Source: Streptomyces olivochromogenes
Lineage (GTDB): Bacteria; Actinomycetota; Actinomycetes; Streptomycetales; Streptomycetaceae
DNA: 64,000 bases
Assembly: GCF_001514115.1 (NCBI RefSeq)
Contig: NZ_KQ948456.1
Span: 62,001 to 126,000 of the forward strand
Direction: 5' to 3'
Shown piece by piece: positions 57,333 through 64,000 of this stretch (position 1 is the stretch's first letter; every line of letters begins with the position of its first letter). A model generated the notes under the pieces. That model searched no databases. It was not told where the DNA came from and worked only from the letters and a program-made list of their open reading frames with translations. Made by a program: the position numbers and the translations under genes.

Positions 57333-58181
57333 ATGACGACCGTGACACTCCTGCACCCCGGCGCGATGGGCGCGGAGGTCGGCGCCCAGGCACACCGCGC
57401 CGGGGCCCGGGTGCTCCACGTCCCCACCGGCCGTGGTTCCGCCAGCGTCGAGCGGGCCCGGAAGGCCGGCCTGGAGGCGGCCGGGTCACTCGGGTCCGCC
57501 TTGGCCGTCAGCGACCTGGTCCTGTCGATCTGCCCACCGCACGCGGCAGAGGACGTCGCACGCGAGGTCCTCGAGCACGCCTTCACCGGTGTCTACGTGG
57601 AGGCGAACGCCATCAGCCCCGATCGGGCCCTCCGTATCGACGCAGCCTGCCGTGAACGCGGCGTCGTCATGGTCGACGGCTCGATCATCGGCGCTCCCCC
57701 CGGAGCGGACAGCTCCCCGCGGCTCTACCTGAGCGGCGATCAGAAGGCTGTCGGCCGGGTGGCCGCGGTGTTCGAGGGCACCGCCGTACTCGCCAGACCG
57801 CTCGACGCCGGAGTCGGTGCCGCGTCGGCGCTGAAAATGGCCTTCGCCTCCTTCCAGAAGGCCGCCCGCGTCCTGGCCGCCGTCTCGCACGCGCTCGCCA
57901 CGCGTCACGGAGTGGGTGCCGAACTGACCCTGGAGGCCGAGTCGATCACCTCCGGGATTCTCGCCGAAGTGGACTACCTGCCCAGCGTCGCGGCCCGCGC
58001 CTGGCGTTGGGCCCCCGAGATGGAGGAGATCGCCGCCACCCTCCGCTCCACCGGCCTCCCGCCCGACCTGGCCGAGGCCGGCGCCACGGTGCTGCGCCAC
58101 TGGACCGCCGACAAGGACCGCTTCGACCTCCCCCTGGAGAAGGTCCTCGCCCACCTCCACACACCCGACGACCAGGACTGA
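57333..58181 (+). CDS. NAD(P)-dependent dehydrogenase, 6PGDH-like with DUF1932
   Basis: A 282-residue beta-hydroxyacid-dehydrogenase-like enzyme. The Rossmann start VTLLHPGAMGAEVGAQAHRAG replaces the usual GxGxxG with HPGAMG. DLVLSICPPHAAEDVAREVL follows, then VMVDGSIIGAPPG. The C-terminal all-helical DUF1932 domain (about 160-280) has GAASALKMAFASFQKAARVLAAV (Lys in the catalytic helix). Such proteins oxidise 3-hydroxyacids; substrate unassigned. GAGGA precedes ATG 57333. Confidence 0.9.
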   Translation: MTTVTLLHPGAMGAEVGAQAHRAGARVLHVPTGRGSASVERARKAGLEAAGSLGSALAVSDLVLSICPPHAAEDVAREVLEHAFTGVYVEANAISPDRALRIDAACRERGVVMVDGSIIGAPPGADSSPRLYLSGDQKAVGRVAAVFEGTAVLARPLDAGVGAASALKMAFASFQKAARVLAAVSHALATRHGVGAELTLEAESITSGILAEVDYLPSVAARAWRWAPEMEEIAATLRSTGLPPDLAEAGATVLRHWTADKDRFDLPLEKVLAHLHTPDDQD

Positions 58182-58274
58182 CGTCCAGTTCCGTCACTTC
58201 ACCACCGCTCACCGCTCTCGCCCCTGCGCCGGGAATCCACCCCAGGAGCCCAACGACGTTACGTGCGGGAAACC

Positions 58275-58303
58275 TTGACGATCACTGTCCCGGGTGCCAC
58301 GAT
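58275..58303 (+). promoter_or_regulatory. Candidate promoter for the GH5 gene
   Basis: TTGACG (58275-58280), exactly 17 bp, then CACGAT (58298-58303). The -35 box is good, the -10 box poor. A perfect operator begins 13 bp after the -10 box, so a bound repressor would block the transcription start. Confidence 0.4.
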
Positions 58304-58315
58304 TCCGGCGCCGCC

Positions 58316-58331
58316 ATGTTTACGTAAACAT
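58316..58331. promoter_or_regulatory. 16-bp perfect palindrome, LacI-type operator O1
   Basis: ATGTTTACGTAAACAT is perfectly palindromic, with the central CG typical of LacI/GalR-family sites. Its 14-bp core recurs 66 bp downstream (58383-58396). Confidence 0.65.
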
Positions 58332-58382
58332 CGCCACCGACCCAGCCCCGGCCATGAGTTCAGGCCTCGCCGCGCCGGCCGA

Positions 58383-58396
58383 TGTTTACGTAAACA
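58383..58396. promoter_or_regulatory. 14-bp palindrome, LacI-type operator O2
   Basis: TGTTTACGTAAACA is identical to the core of O1. Centre-to-centre spacing is about 66 bp, near six helical turns, compatible with looping by a tetramer. No LacI gene is in the window. Confidence 0.6.
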
Positions 58397-58591
58397 CAGC
58401 GTTCCGGTCGGTGGATCAGGGAGGAGCGGACGGATGGGCTCAGCGCCACGGGCGAGGGTGCACGGCACCTGTAGGCCGTCGAGGTCGAGACGGCGCAAGA
58501 ACCGTGCCTCGCACCTGCCTTGAGCACGCCGAGGCCCACCCGCGCGGGCGACAGGACCGCCCCGCACGCCCCCCACACCCTTCCCCCACAC

Positions 58592-58633
58592 CGGCGAAGC
58601 GCCACCGGTGAATCGCCACCGGTGAAGCACCAC
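58592..58633. repeat. Three tandem 14-bp units upstream of the GH5 gene
   Basis: CGGCGAAGCGCCAC, CGGTGAATCGCCAC and CGGTGAAGCACCAC follow each other without gaps. They lie about 150 bp before ATG 58787, within the likely leader RNA. Confidence 0.6.
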
Positions 58634-58786
58634 CGCACCACCGATACAGCACCGGTCGTCACCGGGCCCACGACGGCGAGCCGACGCACCCGCGTCCCGT
58701 CCGGCCCGGCGAACCTTCCGACGGCCGCCCAGCCCCGCGCAGGCTCCGCCGGGCGCTGAGCCGCAGTCACCTGAAAGGGCAAGTCG

Positions 58787-59863
58787 ATGCGCACTACCCC
58801 CGCCAGAACCCGCCTCACGCCCCGCCTGCGCGCCGCCTTCGTGGCGCTCCTGATCGCCGGCACCAGCGGCACAGCCGTCGCCGCGACCAGCGGCACGGCC
58901 GTCGCCGGCCCCGCCCACGCCGCGCCCAGCAAGGACACGACCCAGTTCAAGGGCGTGAACTGGGCCGACCCGCGTGACAACTTCGCCGACGACCCGGTCG
59001 TCCTGTCCGGCCTGTCGACCTCCGACAGCTACGCCCGGACCTACGCCAAGGCGAGCCGGATCATCTCGGCGTTCCGCGCGAACCTCGGCGCCAACACCGT
59101 CCGACTGCCCATCAACCCGTACACGGCGGGCGGCTCGTACTGGAAGTCCTACCGCGGGGTCATCGACGCCGCGTCGGACAAGGGCTTCAAGGTCATCGTC
59201 TCCTACTGGGAGGGCACGGGCGCCCGCAAGGACGGCTTCATCGACGACCCCGCCACCTTCTGGCCCATGTGGAACACCGTGGTCAAGACCTACAAGAACG
59301 ACAAGCAGGTCTACTTCGAGCCGATGAACGAGCCCCACGGCTACACCGACACCGAGTGGGCCGACATCGCCGCGAAGTGGCTGGCCACCTACCCCTCCGT
59401 CCCGCGCGACCGGGTGTTCGTCAGCGGCGCCGGCTACAACGACCACGTCACCTCCGTCTGCGCGGACCCGCGCCTGAAGGGCACCTATCTCTCCCTGCAC
59501 CACTACGGGTTCTGGAAGGACTACGCCACCTACGACCAGTGGGTGTCCGACCTCAAGGAGCGCATCGGTGACTGCGCGGGCCGTACCGTCGCCGACGAGT
59601 TCGGCGCCCCGATGACCACCGGCCTCGACTACAACAAGCCGGACGCCTCCAACAACTACGTCAACTACGTCCAGGCCGTCACCGACACCTTCCGCCAGCT
59701 GAAGATGGGCTCCGTCTACTGGCCCGGCCTGCGCACCGACGACACGTACTCCCTGCAGACCCTGACCGGCGACCCCAACCGCCCCTGGCTCGCCACCACC
59801 AACCAGTCCGGCGCCGACCGCCTCGCCTGGGCCTGGGGCCGCGGAAAGCCCGTCCAGCCCTGA
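58787..59863 (+). CDS. Secreted GH5-family glycosidase (cellulase-type)
   Basis: A 358-residue exported beta-glycanase. Signal peptide about 1-45 (cleavage near AHA-AP) contains a short duplication (TSGTAVA twice). The barrel has NTVRLPINPYTAG, acid/base Glu182 in FEPMNEPHG, HHYGFWKDY and nucleophile Glu271 in VADEFGAPM. No carbohydrate-binding module is attached, so soluble or surface glycans are likelier targets than crystalline cellulose. AAAGGG precedes ATG. The upstream operators suggest sugar-responsive repression. Confidence 0.93.
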   Translation: MRTTPARTRLTPRLRAAFVALLIAGTSGTAVAATSGTAVAGPAHAAPSKDTTQFKGVNWADPRDNFADDPVVLSGLSTSDSYARTYAKASRIISAFRANLGANTVRLPINPYTAGGSYWKSYRGVIDAASDKGFKVIVSYWEGTGARKDGFIDDPATFWPMWNTVVKTYKNDKQVYFEPMNEPHGYTDTEWADIAAKWLATYPSVPRDRVFVSGAGYNDHVTSVCADPRLKGTYLSLHHYGFWKDYATYDQWVSDLKERIGDCAGRTVADEFGAPMTTGLDYNKPDASNNYVNYVQAVTDTFRQLKMGSVYWPGLRTDDTYSLQTLTGDPNRPWLATTNQSGADRLAWAWGRGKPVQP

Positions 59864-60005
59864 CCCGACCCCCCGGGCCGCCCGTCACCGGCGGACCCGG
59901 TGAGGCCGATGGGGCCGCTCCTGGCTCGAACTGACGTCACACCAGGGAACGGTGATTCCCCGGTCGTTCCCCCGGACGAGTGCAAAGAACGCGAAACGCA
60001 CGACT

Positions 60006-60034
60006 GCGGCCCCCGGATCAGCTCCGGGGGCCGC
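60006..60034. terminator. Hairpin between GH5 gene and the tRNA cluster
   Basis: GCGGCCCCCGGA (60006-60017) pairs perfectly with TCCGGGGGCCGC (60023-60034) around TCAGC. It lies about 140 bp after GH5 and 64 bp from the 3' end of the nearest tRNA, able to stop transcripts from either side. No strong U-tract. Confidence 0.6.
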
Positions 60035-60097
60035 AACCTTGTTGCTGGCAAACCACGAGTGCGCAGGCGGCATCGTTTCTTCACGCGTAGCGCGGAG

Positions 60098-60171
60098 TGG
60101 GGCGGGTGGGACTCGAACCCACGGCCGACGGATTATGAGTCCGCTGCTCTAACCGGCTGAGCTACCGCCCC
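60098..60171 (-). tRNA. tRNA with CAU anticodon, probably tRNA-Ile2
   Basis: A 74-nt cloverleaf: acceptor GGGGCGG/CCGCCCC, D-arm TAGCTCAGCCGGTTAGAGCA, anticodon loop CTCATAA, T-loop TTCGAGT, discriminator A, CCA not encoded. CAU could be elongator Met or lysidine-modified Ile2. The CAGCGGA stem and variable region (TCGGCCG) look more like tRNA-Ile2 than Met, but this is a judgement by eye. Confidence 0.85.
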
Positions 60172-60309
60172 TTACGGCGCGTCGCGCACATTTGTGCGCG
60201 CCGTCTGCCGCAGCATAGCCGCTCATACGATCTCCTGCTTCGGATGGTCGGCAACGCATGACCATGAGGACTTCGGCGTGGCCTGCGCGGTTCCGCCGGA
60301 CATGAAAAA

Positions 60310-60326
60310 GGACCCCTGAGGGGTCC
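60310..60326 (-). terminator. Intrinsic terminator after the tRNA-Asn pair
   Basis: GGACCCC-TGA-GGGGTCC forms a 7-bp hairpin. Read leftwards it is followed by TTTTTCATG, a true U-tract, 11 bp beyond the 3' end of the tRNA-Asn at 60337. The CAU tRNA further on must therefore have its own promoter. Confidence 0.85.
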
Positions 60327-60336
60327 TCTTCCGTTG

Positions 60337-60409
60337 CTCTCCCGACTGGACTCGAACCAGTAACCTGCCGGTTAACAGCCGGCTGCTCTGCCAATTGAGC
60401 TACGGAAGA
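60337..60409 (-). tRNA. tRNA-Asn(GUU), copy 2
   Basis: A 73-nt cloverleaf: acceptor TCTTCCG/CGGGAGA with one G-U pair, anticodon loop CTGTTAA, T-arm ACTGGTTCGAGTCCAGT, discriminator G. Its body is identical to the copy at 60416; only the acceptor stem differs. CCA not encoded. Confidence 0.93.
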
Positions 60410-60415
60410 TCGAAG

Positions 60416-60488
60416 CTCCCCCGACTGGACTCGAACCAGTAACCTGCCGGTTAACAGCCGGCTGCTCTGCCAATTGAGCTACAGGGGA
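60416..60488 (-). tRNA. tRNA-Asn(GUU), copy 1
   Basis: A 73-nt cloverleaf: acceptor TCCCCTG/CGGGGGA, anticodon GTT, discriminator G, CCA not encoded. Only 6 bp separate it from the second copy, so both are processed from one precursor ending at the 60310 terminator. Confidence 0.94.
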
Positions 60489-60633
60489 ATGCCTCGTTGC
60501 ATCGATCGTACCTACCTGGGTATTCGCCAGGGGGCGTGCGCTCGCTGCGACACATACATTAGCGCAAGCAGGGGGGTGCTCCGCCAATCGGTTCCCCCCG
60601 CACCGATGCCGACGCAAGGGAAGGGTGGCCGTC

Positions 60634-60939
60634 ATGCGCTACCGGCTCACGTTCGTCGCCGGACTGGCTCTGGGTTACGTGCTCGGCACGCGCGCCGGGC
60701 GCGAGCGCTACGAACAGCTGAAGAAGTCCGCGCGCCAGGTCGCGCAGAACCCCGCGGTGCGCAACACCGCCGAGACCGCCGCCCAGCAGGGGCGCGAGAT
60801 CGCGGGCAAGGCGTTCCACACGGTCGGCGAGAAGGTGGGCGACCACGTCCCCGACTCGGTCACCGCCCGCGTCCGCTCGCTGCGCGAACGCAACACCAAC
60901 GGCACCCGCGAGGACGACTGGGGCACCAGCAACACGTAG
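60634..60939 (+). CDS. YtxH-like small membrane-associated protein
   Basis: A 101-residue protein. An N-terminal hydrophobic segment (RLTFVAGLALGYVLGTRAGRER) has the G-x-ALGYVLG-x-RAGRERYEQL pattern common to actinobacterial YtxH-like proteins. A charged helical stretch (AETAAQQGREIAGKAFHTVGEKV) and an acidic tail follow. ATG 60634 is favoured (GGGAAGGG upstream) over GTG 60625. Possibly an envelope-stress-related peripheral protein; no enzymatic motif. Confidence 0.82.
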   Translation: MRYRLTFVAGLALGYVLGTRAGRERYEQLKKSARQVAQNPAVRNTAETAAQQGREIAGKAFHTVGEKVGDHVPDSVTARVRSLRERNTNGTREDDWGTSNT

Positions 60940-61152
60940 GGACCCCGTGAGAGGCGCGGGGAACCACCCGATCGGCCCCCACCGGCCGAAAGCCGAGCGA
61001 CTCCCGGCAGGCGGGGGCGCGGGATCCCTGACGGGGTCGGCGATCGCGCCACCCCGTCCGACCTGCGCCCCGGCCCGGCGGACACCCCGTGAGCCGGTCA
61101 CTACCGCCCGGCCCGGCGCGCCCATCCCCCGCCGTACGGCAGAATTTCCGCC

Positions 61153-62607
61153 ATGGGGATAGTCGCCGGGTTGGACAGTTCGCCCGATTTCACTCGTATC
61201 GTCGTCTGCGACACGGACACGGGAGCCGTGCTCAGGCAGGGATATGCCCCGCATCCGGTGGAAACCACCGAGGGCGGCGGCCGTCCTTCCGATGTCGATC
61301 CGCAGGCCTGGCTGCTGTCCCTGGGCGAGGCGGCCGGCGGCGGGCTCCTCGAAGGCGTGCAGGCCATCGGCGTCTCCGCACAGCAGAACGCGCTCGTTCC
61401 GCTGGACACGCAGGGCAACACGGTGCGGCCGGCCATGGTCGGCGGCGACAAGCGCGCACAGGTCGCCGCCGCCGATCTCGTCGACGCGCTCGGCGGGCGC
61501 GAGGCATGGGCGCAGGCCGTGGGCCACGTACCGCAGGCCGCCCAACCGGTGACCAAGCTGCGCTGGCTGAACAAGACCGAGCCCGACGCCGCGCTGCGCA
61601 CCGCCGTGCTGCTGCAGGCGCACGACTGGCTGGTGTGGCAGTTGCTCGGGCGGCCGATGCGGCGAACCACCGACCGGGGCGGGGCCTCCGGGACCGGCTA
61701 CTGGTCGGCGGCGACCGGCGGCTATCGGCCGGATCTCGTCGAGCTCGCGCTCGGCCACCAGGCCACACTGCCCGAGGTGCTGGGCCCGTCCGAGGCGGCG
61801 GGGACTACACCCGAGGGGCTGCTGATCTCCGCGGGCACCGGAGAGACCATGGCGGCGGCCTTCGGGCTCGGTATCGGGCTCGGGGACGCGGTCGTGTCCC
61901 TCGGCGCCTCCGGGTCCGTGATGGCCGTACACCCCGAGGCGCTGGTCGACTCGACCGGCATGATCACCTCACTGGCCGACGCGACCGGCATGCATCTGCC
62001 CGTGGTGACCACCCTCAACGCCGTACGGACCCTGCGCGGCGCCGTCGAACTGCTCGGCCTGCCCGACCTGGAGAGCCTTTCCGATCTGGCGATGAAGTCC
62101 ACACCGGGCTCCCACGGACTGGTCCTGCTGCCGTACCTGGAGGGCGAGCGGACCCCGAACCTGCCGCACACCGCCGGGACGCTCGCGGGACTTCGGCGCG
62201 AGTCGATGCGGCCCGAACACCTGGCGCGGGCCGCCTTCGAGGGCATGCTGTGCGGGCTCGCGGACGCGCTCGACGTGCTGCGCGGGCGCGGCGTGGACGT
62301 ACGGCGGGTGTTCCTGCTCGGGGCGGCCGCCGAGCTGCCGGCCGTGCAGGCCGTGGCGCCCGCGCTGTTCGGCGCGCAGGTCGTCGTCCCCCAGCCTGCG
62401 GACTACGCGGCGCTGGGCGCGGCCCGTCAGGCGGCCTGGGCCCTCGGTGCCTCGCAGGGCACGCTCGACCCCCAGCTGCCACCCGTCTGGCAGGGTGCGG
62501 TCGCCCAGATTCTGGAGCCCGGTGAGGAACTGGCCGTGGGTCAGGCCGTACGGCAGCAGTACGTGTCCGTACGGGAACAGACGCATCCGGGGGCGTTCCG
62601 GGCATAG
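61153..62607 (+). CDS. FGGY-family sugar kinase (xylulokinase-like)
   Basis: A 484-residue carbohydrate kinase. FGGY_N begins GIVAGLDSSPDFTRIVV (phosphate loop) and has QNALVPLDTQGN, LRWLNKTEPDAA. FGGY_C has LGASGSVMAV and RRVFLLGAAAELPAVQAVAPALFGAQVVV, with AALGAARQAAWAL at the nucleotide site. Sequence most resembles xylulokinases, but D-xylulose specificity cannot be proved by eye. No xylose isomerase gene beside it. It follows YtxH-like by 213 bp. Confidence 0.9.
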   Translation: MGIVAGLDSSPDFTRIVVCDTDTGAVLRQGYAPHPVETTEGGGRPSDVDPQAWLLSLGEAAGGGLLEGVQAIGVSAQQNALVPLDTQGNTVRPAMVGGDKRAQVAAADLVDALGGREAWAQAVGHVPQAAQPVTKLRWLNKTEPDAALRTAVLLQAHDWLVWQLLGRPMRRTTDRGGASGTGYWSAATGGYRPDLVELALGHQATLPEVLGPSEAAGTTPEGLLISAGTGETMAAAFGLGIGLGDAVVSLGASGSVMAVHPEALVDSTGMITSLADATGMHLPVVTTLNAVRTLRGAVELLGLPDLESLSDLAMKSTPGSHGLVLLPYLEGERTPNLPHTAGTLAGLRRESMRPEHLARAAFEGMLCGLADALDVLRGRGVDVRRVFLLGAAAELPAVQAVAPALFGAQVVVPQPADYAALGAARQAAWALGASQGTLDPQLPPVWQGAVAQILEPGEELAVGQAVRQQYVSVREQTHPGAFRA

Positions 62608-62691
62608 GGGCCGTAAGGGGCGCGAAGGAGTGTTCCGGTGGGCGTAGAGGCCGACATGGGCCCTATGACGTACGTCTCAAGGTCCGGTTCC

Positions 62692-62713
62692 GGTCCGCTC
62701 TTGGTCCGCTCTT
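62692..62713. repeat. 11-bp perfect tandem repeat before the ABC exporter gene
   Basis: GGTCCGCTCTT occurs twice in direct succession (62692-62702, 62703-62713), one helical turn apart, about 100 bp before GTG 62810. A candidate activator or repressor site; a TTGAGG box follows at 62725. Confidence 0.5.
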
Positions 62714-62809
62714 GGATTAATCGGTTGAGGTAACGCGGGTGGAGTGTTCGACGATAGGGGGTGGTGCACCACCGACCGCACTGCCGTCGACGACTCCGAG
62801 AGAAGCCGC

Positions 62810-64000
62810 GTGCTCATACGACTGCTTCGGACCTACCTCAGTCCGTACAAGAAACCCATCGCTCTCCTCGTGCTGCTGCAGTTCCTGCAGACGTGCGCGA
62901 CCCTGTATCTGCCGACCCTGAACGCACACATCATTGACAACGGTGTCGTCAAGGGAGACACGGGTTACATCCTGTCCATCGGTGCCCTGATGATCGGGAT
63001 CTCACTGGTCCAGGTCGTCTGCAACATCGGTGCCGTCTACTACGGCGCCCGTACGGCGTCCTCCGTCGGCCGGGACATCCGGGCCGCCGTCTTCGATCGG
63101 GTGCAGTCCTTCTCCGCACGCGAGGTGGGCCACTTCGGGGCGCCCTCCCTGATCACCCGCACCACCAATGACGTCCAGCAGGTGCAGATGCTCACCCTGA
63201 TGACGTTCACCCTGCTGGTGTCGGCGCCGATCATGTGTGTGGGCGGCATCGTGCTGGCCCTCGGCCTGGACGTGCCGCTGTCCGCGGTCCTGGTCGCCGT
63301 GGTGCCGGTGCTCGGCATCGGAGTGACCCTGATCGTGCGCCGGCTGCGCCCGCTGTTCAGGACCATGCAGGTGCGCCTGGACACCGTGAACCGGGTGCTG
63401 CGCGAGCAGATCACCGGCAACCGCGTCATCCGCGCCTTCGTCCGCGACGACTACGAGAAGGACCGCTTCGAGTCCGCCAACGCCCAGCTGACCGAGGTGT
63501 CCCTCGGCACCGGCCGGATGCTCGCCCTGATGTTCCCGATGGTCATGACCGTCGTGAACCTCTCCTCGATCGCCGTGGTCTGGTTCGGCGCCCACCGCAT
63601 CGCCAGCGGGGGCATGCAGATCGGCGACCTGACCGCGTTCCTCGCCTACCTCATGCAGATCGTGATGTCCGTGATGATGGCCACCTTCATGTTCATGATG
63701 GTGCCGCGCGCGGAGGTCTGTGCCGAGCGCATCGAAGAGGTCCTGGACACCTCGTCGAGTGTCGTGCCGCCGAGCGCGCCCGTCGTGGAGCTGCGGCGCC
63801 ACGGCCACCTGGAGATCCGCGGCGCCGGGTTCCGCTACCCGGGCGCCGAGGAGCCCGTCCTGAAGTCCATCGAACTGGTGGCCCGGCCGGGTGAGACGAC
63901 CGCCGTGATCGGGTCGACGGGCAGCGGCAAGTCGACGCTGCTCGGGCTCGTGCCCCGGCTCTTCGACGCCACCGACGGAGAAGTCCTCGTCGACGGGGTC
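62810..64000 (+). CDS. ABC exporter, fused membrane and ATPase domains (3' end outside window)
   Basis: 397 residues are visible. Type-1 exporter membrane domain spans about 10-310 with six helices (PIALLVLLQFLQTC, YILSIGALMIGISLVQ, LMTFTLLVSAPIMCVGGIVLAL). Coupling-helix segments FDRVQSFSAREVGHFGAPSLITRTTNDV and GNRVIRAFVRDDYEKDRF are typical. The ATPase starts near 345 with Walker A GSTGSGKST (Lys374). The gene runs off the window end before the signature motif. GTG 62810 begins LIRLLRTYLSPYK after AGAGAAG. Such genes usually occur in pairs forming heterodimeric multidrug/lipid exporters. Confidence 0.93.
   Translation, partial: MLIRLLRTYLSPYKKPIALLVLLQFLQTCATLYLPTLNAHIIDNGVVKGDTGYILSIGALMIGISLVQVVCNIGAVYYGARTASSVGRDIRAAVFDRVQSFSAREVGHFGAPSLITRTTNDVQQVQMLTLMTFTLLVSAPIMCVGGIVLALGLDVPLSAVLVAVVPVLGIGVTLIVRRLRPLFRTMQVRLDTVNRVLREQITGNRVIRAFVRDDYEKDRFESANAQLTEVSLGTGRMLALMFPMVMTVVNLSSIAVVWFGAHRIASGGMQIGDLTAFLAYLMQIVMSVMMATFMFMMVPRAEVCAERIEEVLDTSSSVVPPSAPVVELRRHGHLEIRGAGFRYPGAEEPVLKSIELVARPGETTAVIGSTGSGKSTLLGLVPRLFDATDGEVLVDGV

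Larger units (their letters stand above)
58182..58786. other. 605-bp regulatory region upstream of the GH5 gene
   Basis: No gene is supported. It contains a candidate promoter (58275-58303), two near-identical LacI-like palindromes (58316, 58383) and a 14-bp triple repeat (58592-58633). Everything points rightwards to the GH5 gene. Confidence 0.6.

Noticed and set aside
58316..58396. Palindromes as transcription terminators
   Set aside because: They are short, AT-rich in the arms and have no loop, so DNA operators fit better than RNA hairpins.
60098..60488. tRNA cluster as an integration site
   Set aside because: tRNA-Asn genes are common phage targets, but no integrase, excisionase or duplicated tRNA 3' end flanks it.
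1..64000. Classical biosynthetic gene cluster
   Set aside because: No PKS, NRPS, terpene synthase or RiPP core was found; the condensation-fold gene stands alone in a glycan operon.

Overview
The window is high-GC actinobacterial chromosome, almost certainly from a Streptomyces. Supporting signs are strong G/C at third codon positions, frequent GTG starts, ATGA/GTGA start-stop overlaps, paired HTH/DUF397/anti-sigma-like genes, two in-frame TTA (bldA-type) codons, Streptomyces-type dispersed repeats, and a stretch (matB, carboxyltransferase, subtilisin, MreB-like mbl) matching my memory of the S. coelicolor SCO2444-SCO2451 region. About 57 protein genes, one gene remnant and three tRNAs are supported. 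No transposase, integrase, CRISPR array or origin is visible, so this is core or sub-core chromosome with small accessory cassettes.

1-13.7 kb is a patchwork of small units: an NmrA-like oxidoreductase cut by the window edge, an orphan solute-binding lipoprotein, a whiJ-type cassette (RsbW-like ATPase, HTH/DUF5753 regulator, DUF397 protein) around two operator-like inverted repeats, an MmyB-type XRE regulator next to ohr, a secreted intradiol dioxygenase, a DUF2637 membrane protein with a small partner, an ECF sigma factor, a carotenoid cleavage oxygenase coupled to an alpha/beta-hydrolase remnant, and an FMN-dependent 2-hydroxyacid oxidase behind a 23-bp palindrome.

14-24.6 kb is an arabinan/arabinogalactan utilisation locus: secreted GH35 beta-galactosidase, GH51 and GH43 arabinan-cleaving enzymes, a binding protein and two permeases of a sugar ABC importer (no ATPase, as usual where a shared MsiK-type ATPase serves), an SMP-30 lactonase and an IclR regulator. 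Copies of a TGTTCGAAATTTC-like site lie before both the transporter operon and the iclR gene. A PucR regulator with a tiny membrane protein follows.

26.3-39.9 kb holds the most interesting unit: a consensus promoter followed by DUF3068 protein, glycosyltransferase, methyltransferase, a 1520-residue AftD-like arabinofuranosyltransferase, a condensation-fold acyltransferase, a second methyltransferase, an EamA transporter, a Trm112 protein, an FkbM methyltransferase and a conserved unknown. Nearly all are start-stop coupled. It looks like an assembly line for a modified, acylated, arabinose-containing surface glycan or glycolipid. A convergent ATP-grasp gene closes it.

40-44.5 kb carries a PP2C phosphatase beside an HTH/ImmA-like/MAB_1171c membrane protein operon. 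44.6-54.3 kb carries matB plus a fused carboxyltransferase, a large secreted subtilisin, mbl and a degenerate histidine kinase. 54.4-64 kb has two SDRs, a methyltransferase, a DUF1932-type dehydrogenase, a secreted GH5 glycosidase behind two ATGTTTACGTAAACAT-like operators, a tRNA-CAU/tRNA-Asn/tRNA-Asn cluster, a YtxH-like protein, an FGGY sugar kinase and an ABC exporter cut by the window end.
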